DNA of 64,000 bases from Angiostrongylus vasorum (lineage: Eukaryota; Nematoda; Chromadorea; Rhabditida; Metastrongylidae), in assembly GCA_018806985.1 (NCBI GenBank), contig JADANN010000419.1, positions 1 to 64,000 of the forward strand. The letters run 5' to 3'. The notes under the pieces are model-generated. The model saw only the letters and a program-made list of their open reading frames with translations. It searched no databases and was not told the origin of the DNA. Below are positions 1-11,619 of this stretch, in pieces. The position numbers and the translations under genes are program-made. Every line of letters begins with the position of its first letter. The first letter of the stretch is position 1.

Positions 1-690
1 GGAAGGGCGATACCGTCTCGCCAAAATTATTCACTGCCACAGTCCAGAACGTCATGCGAACATTGTAGTGGGATAACATGGGAGTGAAAATTGACATCGA
101 AATCAATATGATGAACGACTTAGCTCCAGAGTTGAGCAGAAGGAAACCAGCGGCTTGGGGAGATTTCAAAAGCATCGAGAATGTTGTGAAGAGAACAAGG
201 AACACCCGACTCCGTGACTACGTTCCGACTCCATGGTACCGCCGGTGTTTCTCCACGCGTCAAAAAAGCTGGTCACTGAGTAAGCAGGATGAAAGATCGC
301 TCAGCCTTATTGAACGCACAGTCGAAAGGACGATGCCTACTAGTATACCGTGTAACGCAGGTAAGGGAAAGAATCCCGAGCTTCAACCTGCGCCAACGAT
401 CAAAAATCAAAGATGCCGTTCTGTACGTCAAACAGTCGAAGATAAGCTGGGCCGAACACGTAATGCGTATGAACGACAACCGATGGACAAGAGCTGTTAA
501 CAACTGAAACGACCCTGGTGGTCGAAAGTTCTTCACGAAATGCCTGGAAGAAAGATATGATGATCAACGAGTCCCTAGAGCGAGCAGAAGCTAGCTGGGC
601 TACTCATGCTCGCGATAGGGAAAAGATGGATGATTTACAGGCGCCCGCTTGAGTCACTCGACGATCAATTGGACTACACGTGATACAGGT
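1..690 (+). mobile_element. RTE-type LINE, 3' part, decayed and cut by window edge
   Basis: This is the C-terminal end and tail of a non-LTR retrotransposon open reading frame. Typical words are LAPELSRRK, SKQDERSLSLIER and AEHVMRMNDNRWTRAV, spread over several frames. The same words recur in the LINEs at 15.2-17.1, 26.1-29.4 and 49.5-50.4 kb. Compared with those, this copy lacks the stretch around the FADD reverse transcriptase motif: near position 95 it jumps from MGVKI straight to INMMNDL. The tail has the short GTGATACAGGT-like repeats seen at the other LINE ends. The left end lies outside the window. It cannot code for a working protein. Confidence 0.8.
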
Positions 691-900
691 GTTTCTGCGA
701 CATTTGAAAAAATTCATAGCGAAATTTTGAATGCGAATGGGTTTTAAAAAGCGGGTAACAAAGTATTGTACACTTGTGGCATGTAATGATTATTATGGAT
801 AGTCGAACATACGCCGATATATCAAATGCAAATTTGATTCAAGGATAGTTCGCATTTGAAAAGTTAGCATGGTGCCTCCAACCACTGCGGCACACGCGCC
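690..900 (-). repeat. Interspersed block R7 (reverse copy)
   Basis: The reverse complement of this block matches 31490-31690 and 55270-55540, for example the words around TTCGACTATCCATAATAATCATTACATG. No coding sense. It is probably the flank of a larger duplicated segment rather than a transposon with clear ends. Confidence 0.5.
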
Positions 901-904
901 TTTG

Positions 905-1075
905 TCTAGGACGACAGCTGCAGTGGCTTGATACATCGGTAGGCCTCCGCGAGTCATTGTGAAGACCAGACATGCATTCAATCGCCTCCAAACGATGCTT
1001 AATGAAGTCGAATGCATGGCTCATTTTCCTAGAGATTGATCAACGTCCATCTCTTAATCCTTTCATTCTCATTGT
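905..1075 (+). repeat. SINE family R2, 3' half
   Basis: Shares the R2 body: GATACATCGGTAGGCC, CATTCAATCGCCTCCAAACG and GATTGATCAACG followed by a pyrimidine-rich end. Other copies are at 17095-17360, 46400-46760, 55680-56015 and, reversed, at 58050-58300 and 62165-62450. The tRNA-like head is missing or unreadable here. The next 220 bases up to 1300 hold no feature I can name. Confidence 0.6.
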
Positions 1076-1497
1076 TTTGACACAAAAAAAGCACTGTCCA
1101 TTGGTCTAGACTCTCCCTGTAACGTCGAGCTGCTCTTGGTAGGCCTTGTGGTTCGAAAGTATGAGGTTTTGCCTCAGCTTGGGCGGTGATCCTGCTTGTT
1201 ACGAACTTCGTGTTGTACAGGGTGGTCCGATAAAGAACACCAAGCAGAGGCGCATGAAAGTGGTAAATAACCACACAATAAAAGAGAAACAAGAAAACGG
1301 TGGATCACTGCCTTTTCGATAACGATGCTTGTCTTAGAGAAAATTATGAGTGATGCACATGTAGCAGCCAATAGAAAAATAGATATGTTCACCACAATCA
1401 GTGGGGAAGTCTAAAAAGCTGAGTTCAGCACATTTTCAAAAAAAGAATTCGAATGAAATCACTTGGTTGCTTTTTGGTTTAAACATTTAGCTTCTTA

Positions 1498-1605
1498 AAA
1501 CGAACACCCAAATCGCAAAAGCGTTCGGCCATGGACCATCAACTCGGATCATAGCAACCCTGATGAATACGAGGGGAACCGACATTTTGGCCAAAGGATA
1601 ACAGA
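1498..1605 (+). repeat. Fragment of the long inverted-repeat arm family
   Basis: About 100 bases match both arms of the element at 9780-13262 (words CGCAAAAGCGT, GGACCATCAACTCGGATC and GCAACCCTG). It sits where the 5' flank of copy A begins, so this may mark an earlier insertion or recombination point. Confidence 0.55.
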
Positions 1606-1899
1606 ACAAAAGTTATGGAGTTGTTGCATGCCAATTCGTTTCGGCGATAAATGAGGACTCATCTACCGTGGAAGCCATCAAGAACACCATTCCACAAGTT
1701 CCGTTCCGATATTAAAATTCTACATATTTACTTATTTCGAATACGCCTGTCGTGATAAAGACTGAATCTTTAGCCAAAGAGCCAATTTCCATCATTCCGT
1801 TGTTCAAATTATCAGGCATAATAATGCTTCCTGGTTATGAGACTGTTGTTTTGCCGACGTGAGAAGGAAGTAAAAACTGCTCGCTGCTTCTTACTTCCG

Positions 1900-1990
1900 C
1901 CACATTTAAAAACGGCGTATAAAAAGGTGACTAAGAAAATGGTAGCTCATCATCACCGTTGTTTCATTCCTGAATAGGACACAGCTTTTT
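1900..1990 (+). promoter_or_regulatory. Putative promoter block of copy A (TATA at 1918-1925)
   Basis: A TATAAAAA box preceded by CGGCG is followed by TGACTAAGAAAAT and TTCATTCCTGAATAGGAC. The same block occurs upstream of copies C (22676), D (43934) and, with TATA changed to CATA, B (37490), always about 0.65-0.77 kb before the start codon. Conservation across copies supports a shared core promoter; it does not prove function. The 3' end of the conserved flank runs to the start codon. Confidence 0.5.
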
Positions 1991-2545
1991 CGCATTTTCT
2001 ACTCTTCAGCATTCTCTCATAACGAAAATATGCTGAAATTCGCTACTCACATTGTTCAATAATGATTTTTAGAACGGTGATTCTCCACGCCTATGGAGTT
2101 CAATACTTGGATGCTTGGATAGACCGTCATCACTGCTTATGAGGGCACTAGCATATGGAGTTAACTAGAAATACTAAATCAGGTTTCTTTCTCGTTTCCA
2201 CTTTGCCCTTGGTCTTGTATACGACTTCCTTGGTAGTGGCCATTCTGCGCGTAGAACATTGGTAGTGATGTCCATTGGTGGTCTGTAAATATATGTTAGA
2301 CCTTCTTTAACAGAGTCGAAACACTGTTCTGATAGCCCAATTGCTACACAAAATTCACCGTTTAGCCGCCACTTCTTGGTGGACCGGTGGTGGATGCATT
2401 TCTGACCTAATAGAAATAGAATTTCTCCGGGGTAGTAGGCTGCTGCTGTAAAGCGCCTTCACTTCTGAATTTTCTAGATTTGCTTCCATTTATATTTTTA
2501 CACGCCTTTCAACTAAACAAATTTGGCTAAAGCAAGTCTCTTCTA

Positions 2546-2576
2546 AGTCTTTCCAGGTGTCTTATTTCAAACAAAA
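2546..2576 (+). promoter_or_regulatory. Trans-splice or 5'-UTR acceptor before copy A
   Basis: TCTTTCCAG ends at 2556, 20 bases before the ATG. Equivalent sites end at 23420 (C), 38160 (B) and 44584 (D). A pyrimidine-rich AG this close to the start codon in every copy fits nematode spliced-leader addition, though a 5'-UTR intron is also possible. Confidence 0.5.
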
Positions 2577-3567
2577 ATGGCTAGTTCGGCATTCTTACAT
2601 GCCGCAATGGCAAGCTGTCTACTGATCTGCTCGTCGATTTTCTCCACAGTGCACGGTTGCGGGCAGATGCCACCAGGACAGGGTAACGCGGAAGAAACTA
2701 ATGAACTAAAAGCAACCAGGCTTAATTGCTAGAAACGCATTTGTTTCTTATCCGTCTGCTGTCGTTGATGTTAGGGAGGGTAAAAAGGGGAACCTAACGT
2801 TGAGTCTGCACTTGTGAAAAAGAAGAGGAACTCCCATGGCACAAAACGGAGCTTGAAGTTTTTGGAGTTGTTGCTCGATCCCTTCACGAAGAAGTGAAAT
2901 TTTTCACAGGGAGGACGATCAACTTTGACGTTAGCGGTTTCACAATTCCTGCTGTAATGGCCCACAGCAGTTCAACCAGTGTAGCAGCAAGGTTTTTCAA
3001 TTCCTGGTATTTCAAGAAGTGCCGATGTTGCTACTGGACTCGTAAGAAGACTAATGATGGACGCGGTTTGTGATTTCACTCAAAAACGTTTGAGAAATTT
3101 CAGGTCTTCGCAGTGCTTCAGGTATGTTGTGGTTGACAAGGTGGTACATACAGCAGTTTATGCCCCACTTTGGAAATGACAACCGATAAACTGAGAATTT
3201 TTGTAGGTGTTCGACGTACTCGAACAACAGGGTCGTGGCGCCGGCCTCTCAGATCCTTTGATATCAGTGATCTTGAGCCAGCTCACTGTTCAGGTTAACT
3301 ACACTCCGCTTCAATGCAATGTCGTTCATACCGATATAAATGCACAAAACAACGCTTGTGAGTCTTCCATAGATAAGAACTATTTTTATTTTTTCAAATT
3401 CGTGAGAACCACCGATAACTGGCAAGATCGTAGATTGATTGTTAATTGTTAGCAACATAAGCAATAATCCCACGATCGATTTTCTCTTAACCTCGGCATT
3501 GATTGAATAATTCTTTCTACTTCTGTTTAGCAAATACGAGGTGTTATTTCATTTCTTTATTTATGCA

Positions 3568-3608
3568 CAAGCTGACTTTTCGGCGGATTTCGCCTTCCTC
3601 AGAGCCTG
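3568..3608 (-). ncRNA. Hammerhead-ribozyme-like motif, left PLE end
   Basis: Read on the minus strand: CAGGCT, then CTGAGGA, a GGCG/CGCC hairpin with an AAAT-type loop, GAAA, A, GTC and AGCTTG. The outer strands pair over about six bases with one G-T pair, giving stem I of a type I hammerhead with cleavage expected after GTC. Stem III would be only one or two pairs. There is one extra A between the CTGAGGA core and stem II compared with the textbook fold, so activity is uncertain. Hammerheads in PLE terminal repeats are established knowledge. Confidence 0.55.
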
Positions 3609-6111
3609 GAAAGGTCAAGTTGGCCGCAATCTATCCAACCAAACACCTCCATAACCAAACAGAGAAAATGCCGAACCAAAACTTTCAATTACACTGAACA
3701 CAGAGTCCTTGCACACTCACCGCTTTCTATGAGTCTTCCGCTGAATATGTCACGTGGAGACCAAACGTACAGAGCTCACATGGAATCGTAATGTGCCCAT
3801 CTCACCAGAATAACAGGCTTATATACTGCCCAATATCATTTGTGAAAATGAAGCATTCCTCCCTGCGGTTCGTTTTCGGATTTCTGGAATTGATCCGGAA
3901 TGCCTCGAACGTTCTGCGCGTTTCTGTTCTCGATTCCCTGCACGAGGATCGTGGTCTCTACTTCGTAGTCTTCTCCGTTTTGTCTCTGAGTCGCATGCGT
4001 GCCTGAGTGGAGTGTTTGGTTTACGTTTGCCGACTAGGTGTTCTTTTTATGCGGAAGCAGAGTGGTCTACGCGCCTCGCCAACGTATTCGTCTCTGCCCG
4101 CTTTACAAGAGATCACACAGACTGTGCCTGAAGTCATCAGTCACCCTCTCTACCACTGCGGCAAATTATGCAATTTTGAGTTGGACGTAGACGGTCGCAT
4201 AGGCGGTTACCAACTAGATGTCGTCTTAGATTACTTGGTGGCATTCCAATTATCGTTAACAAATTCTCCCGGCCGACCCTGCTTAAACAACGTTTTATAG
4301 CTGCACTTACCTCATTTGAAATGAAAAGCGGGATAAACTGGGACTTTAGTGTCGCTAGAGTTATCGGTGGAGTGCCTGTGGCCTCCTCTACGCTTACCAC
4401 GAGTTGCAGTTTCGTAACCGTTAAAAATAGCTATTTGCCGCCACAAGTTCCGATACTCCTCTCTCTGCTCTCTTCCTGTGCATACGTTGGTTGCTGTTCG
4501 AAACATGTTTCTCACAAGGCCCTTTTCGTGTGAGAGGGGTGAGAGGAGAGGTAATGAACCAAGATGTTTCTAATACTTGGCTTTCGATACCATTTCGTAA
4601 TGTAGACGTTTTCTGATAGGTTAATTAGCACGTTCTTAAATGAAGTCCACCTTTCTTTTGGTTTCTCTTGGGTGGATTGAATATGCAATGTGTGTTCGTT
4701 CAACAACTGGAAACATTTGTCAATTTCCTCTTAGGCTGAACAAACGACCAAGCAGTCATCTACATATTTACGCTAGAGTAACGGCCCGAGATCGATTGCT
4801 GGTGCTTCCACCTTAGACCTGAATGCAATGACTATGCTTTGTGCCAATCGTTGTCACACTGCCAGTCCTCTCATTTGTGTGTAATACCTCCCGGACGATC
4901 TGAACAGTGAGCAGTTTAGGTGCTCCTTTAGGAGTGCCATCAACTGCTGAATCGAGAAGCCATACATGTTTATTACTCCTTCGTGTTGTATAAGGAGCTC
5001 TCGGATGGCTTGCATAGCGGAGTCATTTGATACGTTTTTATACAGAGCGGTGACGTCGGAGGACTCCATCACAACCGCGCTGTTGGGTCGCGCCTTACGT
5101 AGACGACCCAGGAACATTTGGGTGTTCGTTAGATGGGCTGGAATGTACTTCAACAACTGCGTTGATATTAGGGTTACAAACCACGTTATTCCGTCCATTG
5201 GCCCATCCACTCAGCTAGTGATAGGTCGGACCTTAAAAAACGATGGATCGGAAGACACGAGATCGTCGCTGGATACTAACTTACGGGTTTTGATAAGTAA
5301 GTACAGGACGGGACATGTTTATATGTCTACTTTGAATTGAGAGGTAACTGATGATTTTAACCCAGCCTCTCTTGCCATTTTAACCCACTCGTTTTTCAAC
5401 TTTCGGTGTTGACTTTCAAGTTCCTTCTCAGACGACGGATGATAAAAAGAAGCATCTTCAAGGTGCTTTTTCGTTATCTCAGCATCTAACTGATTGGGAA
5501 TTGCAACAAACTCTCCACGTCTATGACCGTCTATATGCAACGCAAAACTGCATAATTTGCCCCAATGGTAGAGACGGTGACTGCATGAGTTCACGTACAG
5601 TCTGTCTGATCTCTTGTAAAGCGAGCGGGGACGAATGCGTTGGCGAGATTTGTAGACCACTTTGCGTTCGTATAGGGGAACATCTGGTCGGCGAACGTGA
5701 ACCAAATACTCCACTGGGCACGCATGGGACGCAGAGACAAAACGGAGAACATTTTTGAAGTAGGGATTACGATCCTCGCGCAGGAATCGAGAACACAAGC
5801 GCGTATTCTCGAGACATTCTGGATCAATTCCAAGAAATCCGAAAATGAAACGCAGGGGAGGATTGCCTCATTATCACGCCTGATATTGGGCAGTATATAA
5901 GCACTGTTATTCTAATGAGATGGGTACATTACGATTCCATGTGAATTCTGTGCGGTTGGTCTCCACGTGAATTATTTAGTGGAAGACTCATAGAAAGCGG
6001 TGACTGTGCAAAGGCTCTGTGTTCAATGTGACTGAAATTTTGGCTCACCATTTTCTCTGTTTGGTTATGGAGGCGTTTGGTTGGATAGATTGCGGACAAT
6101 TTGACCTCTCC

Positions 6112-6152
6112 CAAGCTCTGAAGAAAGCGAAATCCGCCGAAACATCAGCTTG
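6112..6152 (+). ncRNA. Hammerhead-ribozyme-like motif, right PLE end
   Basis: CAAGCT (6112-6117), CTGAAGA (6118-6124), a hairpin, GAAA (6139-6142), C, ATC (6144-6146) and AGCTTG (6147-6152). Stem I is six perfect pairs. ATC is an allowed NUH cleavage triplet. Stem II is weaker here (AGCG against CGCC) than in the copy at 61121. The same one-base bulge before stem II is present. Confidence 0.55.
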
Positions 6153-6850
6153 TGCGTAAAGTAAAAAATTAAAATAGCATCTCGTGTTTGCTAAACAGAA
6201 GTAGAAAGAATAAGAAATATTGTTAATCCATCAAAAACTTTTATGATCTTTCTATCTCGATTTTTTGTATGGTAACTATTAAAGAAAATAACCGCGATGT
6301 GACGCCTTAAAATATCAAGAAATATTAAAAAGCTCATTTTCCACTTCAATCGAAAAACCCTCGACAAATCCTTGTCTAAGGCTTCAGTGGTATTTTATGT
6401 TTCTTGTAGTTGATATGGCTATGGGAACTCACTGCTTCATAATTGGAAATACAGTGACGAGCCTATGCATCATGATGAACTGTAGAGCCAGTATGGCAAA
6501 CACTATAGGACCCATTCCCTCGGAACACCTGATGATTTCTGGAAGTCTTACGGTGAAGTTTTTGCTTTACATCACGTTCGCTTTTAAATTCGACACCACA
6601 GATACTGTGCGGATCCCAGCCGACGAACTGGGATGTTGCGCGTATTGAAAGACATCACTGCTACTGGTCCATTCGTATCCTTATTCAAAATTTCGTGTCT
6701 TACTGTTGAAGTTCTGTTCAGACTACCAATATCATAATGGCGAACTGGTCGAGGACAATGTGGCAGGGTGTCCTGAACAGAGTAGCACGTCGCCTGTCAT
6801 CAGGACCATTTGGAACGAATTTTGCCGGAGTTTTCGTCACTGTCGTCTAA

Positions 6851-7130
6851 AAGCTGAAATGTAATGTTAAATGCATCAAGTAAAGCGTTCATCAATTCTA
6901 CGCTCTACGTAACACCACACTTCTTTCACGACGTGAAGTTCAATCTCTGAAAATATTCCAGTTTCATGGTGCGCCCATAAAGAACATTGCTCACCCTTCT
7001 ATGTCGCGACATTTATTTCTTGTTAAAGAAAGAAAATTGCTAGAGCAAAGAATGCACTCTTTCAAGAAAGTCGTGTAGTTACCATCATGTAGGCCCAAAA
7101 ATAGTTGTTCTCTTTTTTTTACGGCAATCA
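6851..7130 (+). other. 3' flank of copy A
   Basis: Non-coding sequence that aligns with the flank after copy D (46081-46350), for example CTGAAATGTAATGTTAAA and TAGAGCAAAGAATGCA. No perfect AATAAA was seen; copy D has one at 46109. It ends where the second PLE begins. Confidence 0.55.
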
Positions 7131-9630
7131 CGAGGTTGTTATTCAGCACACGTTTACTTCCTCACAAATATAACACATACAACACAACGGCACCTGATGT
7201 TTCGGCAGTATCGCCTTCTTCAGAGCCTGGGAGGGTATACTAATATGTAATTTACTAGTTCAAACGCTTCAACAGCAAAACAGAAAGATAGAGATCTGAA
7301 CAATAATTACACGATCACCGGCTTCTCGAGAAATCCAACGTTTTTTATCTGCCTTCCACCAAGGAAGAACAGCCGCTTAGAGTCGCATATGGTTGATTAC
7401 TGCACCACACCACATCAAAAATCAGTATTGAGATACGGGGCTAGATCACGAGTTATCTCAGGGCATTATCCCCTGCCATTCACTTTCGGATTTTTTGGAA
7501 TTTATCCAAAAGGCCTCGAGAAATTTGCGCGTTGGTGTTTTACGTCTCCCGTGCGATGATAGCGACTTTTACATCAAAATCTTCTTCGCTATGTTTTTGT
7601 AACCTGTGTGTGCCTAGTGGCGTGCCTTGTTTTGATTTTCGTTTGCCATCTAGGTTTTTTTTATGCGGATACATAAAAGTCTGCCCGTTTCGTCTGATAT
7701 ATACGTCTCCGCAAGTACTACAGGAAATCAGGTATATCGTACCTGAGCTCATGCAGTCACCGCATCTGCCATAAGGCCAAATTACGCAATTTGATGTTTC
7801 ACATAGACGGTTTTGTAGTCGGCTGCGAACTAATTGACGACGAAGAGTATCGAGTCGTATTTCAACTATCGCTACCGATTCCTCTGGTCCTGCCTTTTTT
7901 GAGCATCGTTTTATAGCTTCACTTGTTTCATCGTTAATTAGGAGCAAGATAAACGAGGGTTTTGTTCCAGCCATACCCTTCGTTTTGCGGCGTCGCTCTC
8001 CTTCTAAACTTATCTCATGTGGTTACTATTTCGTAGCCATTGGAGATGGCCAGAGCTATTTCTCGAACCAAGTTGCTCGATTCTTCCTTTAGTTCAGTTC
8101 TTGTGCACACAGAGGTGGCTGTTCGAAACATCTTTCTGACAAGCGCCCTCTTTGTGTGTGAAAGGTGGGAAGAAAGGAAATGAGCGAGGATGTTCTTGTT
8201 ACTTGGCTTTCGGTACCGTATCATGTAACCGCTACTCGATAGGTTTATTTGAACGTTAAGAAACGGAAGCCAGTTTTCTTTTCGGTTTCTCCCTGGTGAA
8301 CTTAATGTACTCAAACTGCCAGTTCAATAATTTCCTCCTGCGTGGAGAAGACGAAAAACAGTCATCTATGTATCTGCAGCATAGTAGCGGTCGGAGACCG
8401 AGAACGGGGACTTCTTTCTACTTTAGACGTGAACGCAGTGGCAAGGTTTGCTGCCAGTCGCTGTCCCATTGCCAACTACCTTATTTGCGCGAAATATTTC
8501 CCAAACCATCACAAAATCGAGCAGTTTAGGCGCTCCTTTAAGAAACCATAAGTTGTTGGATGGACAAACCATGCATGTTTATTCTTCCTTCATATTCAAC
8601 AAGAAGTTCGAAGAGGACTTGAATTGAGGAGTCATTCGATACGTTGGTGTGCAGATATCAAACAGATGTCAAATAGAGGTGAAAACCAAGAGGCGGCGAC
8701 ATTACCCTTTCCCTAGAACGTTTTTTTGACAGCAGGACCCCAACGACGGAATTGGCACAAAATTCCGCATGTTTTCGGACGGCGTTCTCAACACTCTTAA
8801 TCACTATCGCGATAGAAGATTTATCTCCAACCTTACAGCCGCACAAAGGTGTGGCATGCAAGAAATTAGAGATTTAATGAATTCAAAGACCACTGGGATA
8901 TCAGTTAGTAATAAGGGGGAGTGTTCGTAGTTATTCTTCGCCAGCTAGATATTAAGATAGCTGATGAACATCTCAGTGATGTTACCCTTTATCGCCCATC
9001 ATCTGAAAGGGAATAGAAAAGTCAATACCGAAACCTAAACAATCAGTGGGTTAAAGTAGCAAAGGCGGAAGGCTTGAAACCGTCGGTGACTTCACACTTT
9101 CAAAGTCGATAGAGCAACATGCCCCGTCTTATACCTACTTATAAAAACACATAAGTTGGTATCACCTAATGATCTTGCGTCACCCAATCCGTCATCGTTT
9201 AGGTTAGACCAATCATCAGCTGTTCAGACGGGCAAACGGATGGGATAACCTGGTTCCTAGCCTAATACTAACCCAGTTGCTTAAACACATTTCAGCTCGC
9301 CTCACGAACACCCAAATGTTCCGAGATCGTCTACGTAACGCGTGACCCAAGAGCACGTGCGTGATGGAGTCTTCCAACGTTAATGCGCTTTACAGAAACG
9401 TATCGAATGACTACGCAATTCAAGCCATCCTCGAACTTCTTGTTGTTGATTATGAAGAAAGAATGAACATGCATGGCTTATCCAACCAGCAGCTTATGGC
9501 TCTCTTAACGGAGTACCTAAATGCTCGATTTCCAGATGGTCCAGGAAATGCTACGCGCAAATAAGGGGGTTGGCAATGTGGCAGTGACTGGCACCAAGCC
9601 TTGCCATTGCGTTTCTGTCTAAAATATAGA
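7131..9630. mobile_element. Second Penelope-like element, head-to-head double copy
   Basis: A minus-strand part (about 7190-8660) has the 3' end, GIY-YIG region (GDCMSSGTIYLISC, 7540-7974), thumb words (WLPFLNVQINLSSSG, 8015-8314) and reverse transcriptase remnants. A plus-strand part (about 8690-9630) has N-terminal PLE words (LNHYRDRRFISNLTAAQ) and reverse transcriptase up to ESSNVNALYRNVSND and SNQQLMALL, then stops. Both include the same VSND region, so they are two copies meeting head to head, not one inverted element. It differs in sequence from the PLE at 3.5-6.2 kb. All frames are broken. Confidence 0.75.
7189..7230 (-). ncRNA. Hammerhead-like motif with weak stem I
   Basis: On the minus strand CTGAAGA (7217-7223), a GGC/GCC hairpin, GAAA (7200-7203) and C-ATC are present, but only two outer bases pair well beside the cleavage site. 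Probably a decayed hammerhead of a different PLE subfamily. Confidence 0.35.
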
Positions 9631-9634
9631 AGAC

Positions 9635-9779
9635 CCTAGCGCGCTATTACCCTTCCCGGGGGCTAACACGTTCACCACTACTCCATGAGGAATCTCGTTT
9701 CAAATTCTTCTCAGCCACGCTTTCATGAATGCTATATATGACAGTTTGTGTGACATATAATAGTTTTCACTCAAACAGG
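9635..9779 (-). repeat. SINE R1 remnant and adjoining repeat
   Basis: The words TTACCCTTCCCGGGGGCTAACACGTT and CACCACTACTCCATG are the reverse complement of the tRNA-like head of family R1. The following 50 bases and the start of the left inverted arm match 61985-62160, where an R1 copy is also adjacent, so this junction is older than the inverted element as it now stands. Confidence 0.5.
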
Positions 9780-10597
9780 CACTTTTTCAAAATTTTAAGA
9801 AAAAACAGCATTGTTTCAGAAAGCAAACTTTGAAAGGGCGGGAAATAAAAAAGCAAAACGGTGAAGTACGCAAAGTAGAAAAAAAATAAAAAATGGAGAG
9901 GCAATATAATAATATGACATAATATTAGCAACGTATACGTATAGTAGTATAAGTTATTACACACTGGGAAGAAAGATCCGCTTTTTGCCCAGTCGGTGCT
10001 GGCTAATATATGACCGACTGTGGCAGGAAGCATTTGAACCATGAACGCAGATCGGACTGGATGGCAATAGATCGAGCACGGTCTATACAGAAGAGCACGA
10101 CCGAGAGGGGATATCTCACTCGAACGGTGCTCTCTCTATTGGATTCGACTCGATGGGGACAACGAATACCCGAATCGCAAAAGCGTCCGGCTATGGACCA
10201 TCAACTCGGATCGTAGCAACCCTGGTGAATACGAGAGAACCGAAATTCTAGCCAAATTCACTTTTTTATATCAACTTCGTGTTTACTCAATGACCTAACA
10301 GAACGGCATTTTTAACGCTGAATTTGTAAAAATGCTACCTTGCTAAGCTTATAAGTGTGATGACCATATATCAGCACCTATCCGCAACCATGCAGGTCAG
10401 GATTGGTTGACAGTACGACTTCCACAGTCTTCTTCGCACATTTCAAAGGCAAGTCACCCTATTAGCTTGTGCACAAATGCATTGCGTACAGCCGTTCGTA
10501 CCTGTAGATTGAGTCTTTGTTGTCGCTTTAAGTCCCACCTTACAGGGTGGAGCACCTACTGAATGAGTTATGTTTCCCTATTTTGCCCTCCACATAG

Positions 10598-11345
10598 TCA
10601 ACGACAGCAGACGGATAAGTGACAGAGTTCTTTCTAGCAATTAACATTAGTTGTTTTTAGTTCAGTAGTTTCTTTCTCGTTACCTTTTCCTGGTGGCATT
10701 TGTCCGCAACCACGAAGTGCAGAGAAGACCGACAAAGAAGATCAGCAAAGAGCTTGCCATTACTGCATGTAAGATTAATGAAACCACCCATTTTAATTCA
10801 AAATAGGACACCTGGAAAGATTTACAATGCTGTACAGACTTGCTTTTAGAGCGGAGTTTGTTTAGTTGGAAGAGATCTAAAAATATATGCGGAAGCAAAC
10901 ATAGAGAATTCAGAAAGTGGTAGGGCTTTGAAACAGTTGCCTACTAACATTGCATCACAGGAGAATTTCCAGTTCACTAGCTGAAAAATGCTTCCACCAC
11001 CAATCCACCAAGAAGCGGCAGCGGAACGGTGACTTTTGTGTAGCTATCGGGATATCAACTCAGTGTTTTAGCTCTATTAGAGAAGGTCCAGCATAAATTT
11101 ACAGACCACCAATGGACATCACAATCAATGTTCTACGCGCAGAATGGTCACTGCCAAGGAAGTAGCATGCAAGCCCAAGGGAAAAAGTGGAAACCAGCAA
11201 GGAACATGATTTAGTTTTTTCTAATTAATTCCTTATGCTAGTGCCCTCGTAAGCAGTGATGACGGTCTATCCAAGCAACCAAGTATTGAACTCCATAGGC
11301 GTGGAGAGTCACCGTTTCTAAAAACCATTATTGAACAATGCGAGT
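10598..11345 (-). pseudogene. Secreted-protein family copy G, 5' end only
   Basis: On the minus strand, ATG at 10791-10789 starts a signal-peptide exon ending at the GTAACG donor (10683). It keeps HAVMASSLLI-type wording but has two single-base insertions that break the frame. The sequence before it (10800-11345) matches the 5' flank of copies A and D down to the block around GAACGGTGACTCTCC, but stops short of the TATA box. Exons 2-5 are absent. It lies wholly between the arms of the inverted element, so it was either captured or trapped by inversion. Confidence 0.7.
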
Positions 11346-11619
11346 GGCGAATTTTCGGCGTCTAACGAAGCACTGTGTTCTTGAGGAGCGGCACCACTTC
11401 TACTGCGCTACTCACCCCTATACAGCATTTCTGTGCTTGTTTTCTTGCCTAACAAGCATGTAGCGGTTACGACGGTGTCAAGACGTTAATAGAAACATGC
11501 CCACAGAACTACTTGAGGGGGTGTCGTGGAAAGCTCACGATTCAGCAGTCGTTCGCATTTCCAGGACACAAGACGAATGGATCCACAGGCGAATATCATG
11601 GATGTTGGATATCATCCTA

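Larger units (their letters stand above)
3506..6211 (-). mobile_element. Penelope-like element, head-to-head double copy, in intron 3 of copy A
   Basis: The ends are inverted repeats: 25 bases at 3510-3534 are the reverse complement of 6187-6211. From 3510 to about 5500 the coding sense is on the minus strand, with N-terminal PLE words near 5400-5480, reverse transcriptase (ESSDVTALYKNVSNDSAMQ) at 4854-5210 and the thumb-to-zinc-finger region (NLRRHLVG, NCIICRSGREGD) at 4137-4400. From about 5505 to 6211 a second, 5'-truncated piece runs on the plus strand with the GIY-YIG region (NCIICPNGRDGDC, ISC...LCVRIGEHL) and the 3' end. Both parts are broken by stops and frameshifts. The layout agrees with the inverted pseudo-LTR arrangements known for Penelope elements. 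Confidence 0.8.
2577..6850 (+). pseudogene. Secreted-protein family copy A, frameshifted
   Basis: Five exons match intact copies C and D: 2577-2682 (signal peptide, MASSAFLHAAMASC start), 2910-3065, 3207-3357, 6410-6552 and 6722-6850 (ends TIV-like with TAA). Splice borders are GT/AG and the phases are 1, 0, 1, 0. Exon 2 is 156 rather than 149 bases; the extra 7 bases near 2990 shift the frame and lead to a stop in exon 3. Every other exon is open, so the damage looks recent. Intron 3 is swollen by a PLE (3506-6211). Its exon 4 (MGTHCFIIGNTVTS) and 3' flank are closest to copy D, so A and D form one subgroup. A sequencing error at the 7-base insertion would make the gene intact. Confidence 0.75.

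Noticed and set aside
7080..7240. Direct link of copy A flank to the PLE as a fused transcript unit
   Set aside because: The flank of copy D shows where the host sequence ends; the PLE is a separate insertion.
9767..10042. 91-codon hydrophobic minus-strand frame as a membrane protein
   Set aside because: It is the AT-rich end of the inverted arm; the mirrored frame at 12921-13175 shows the same artefact.
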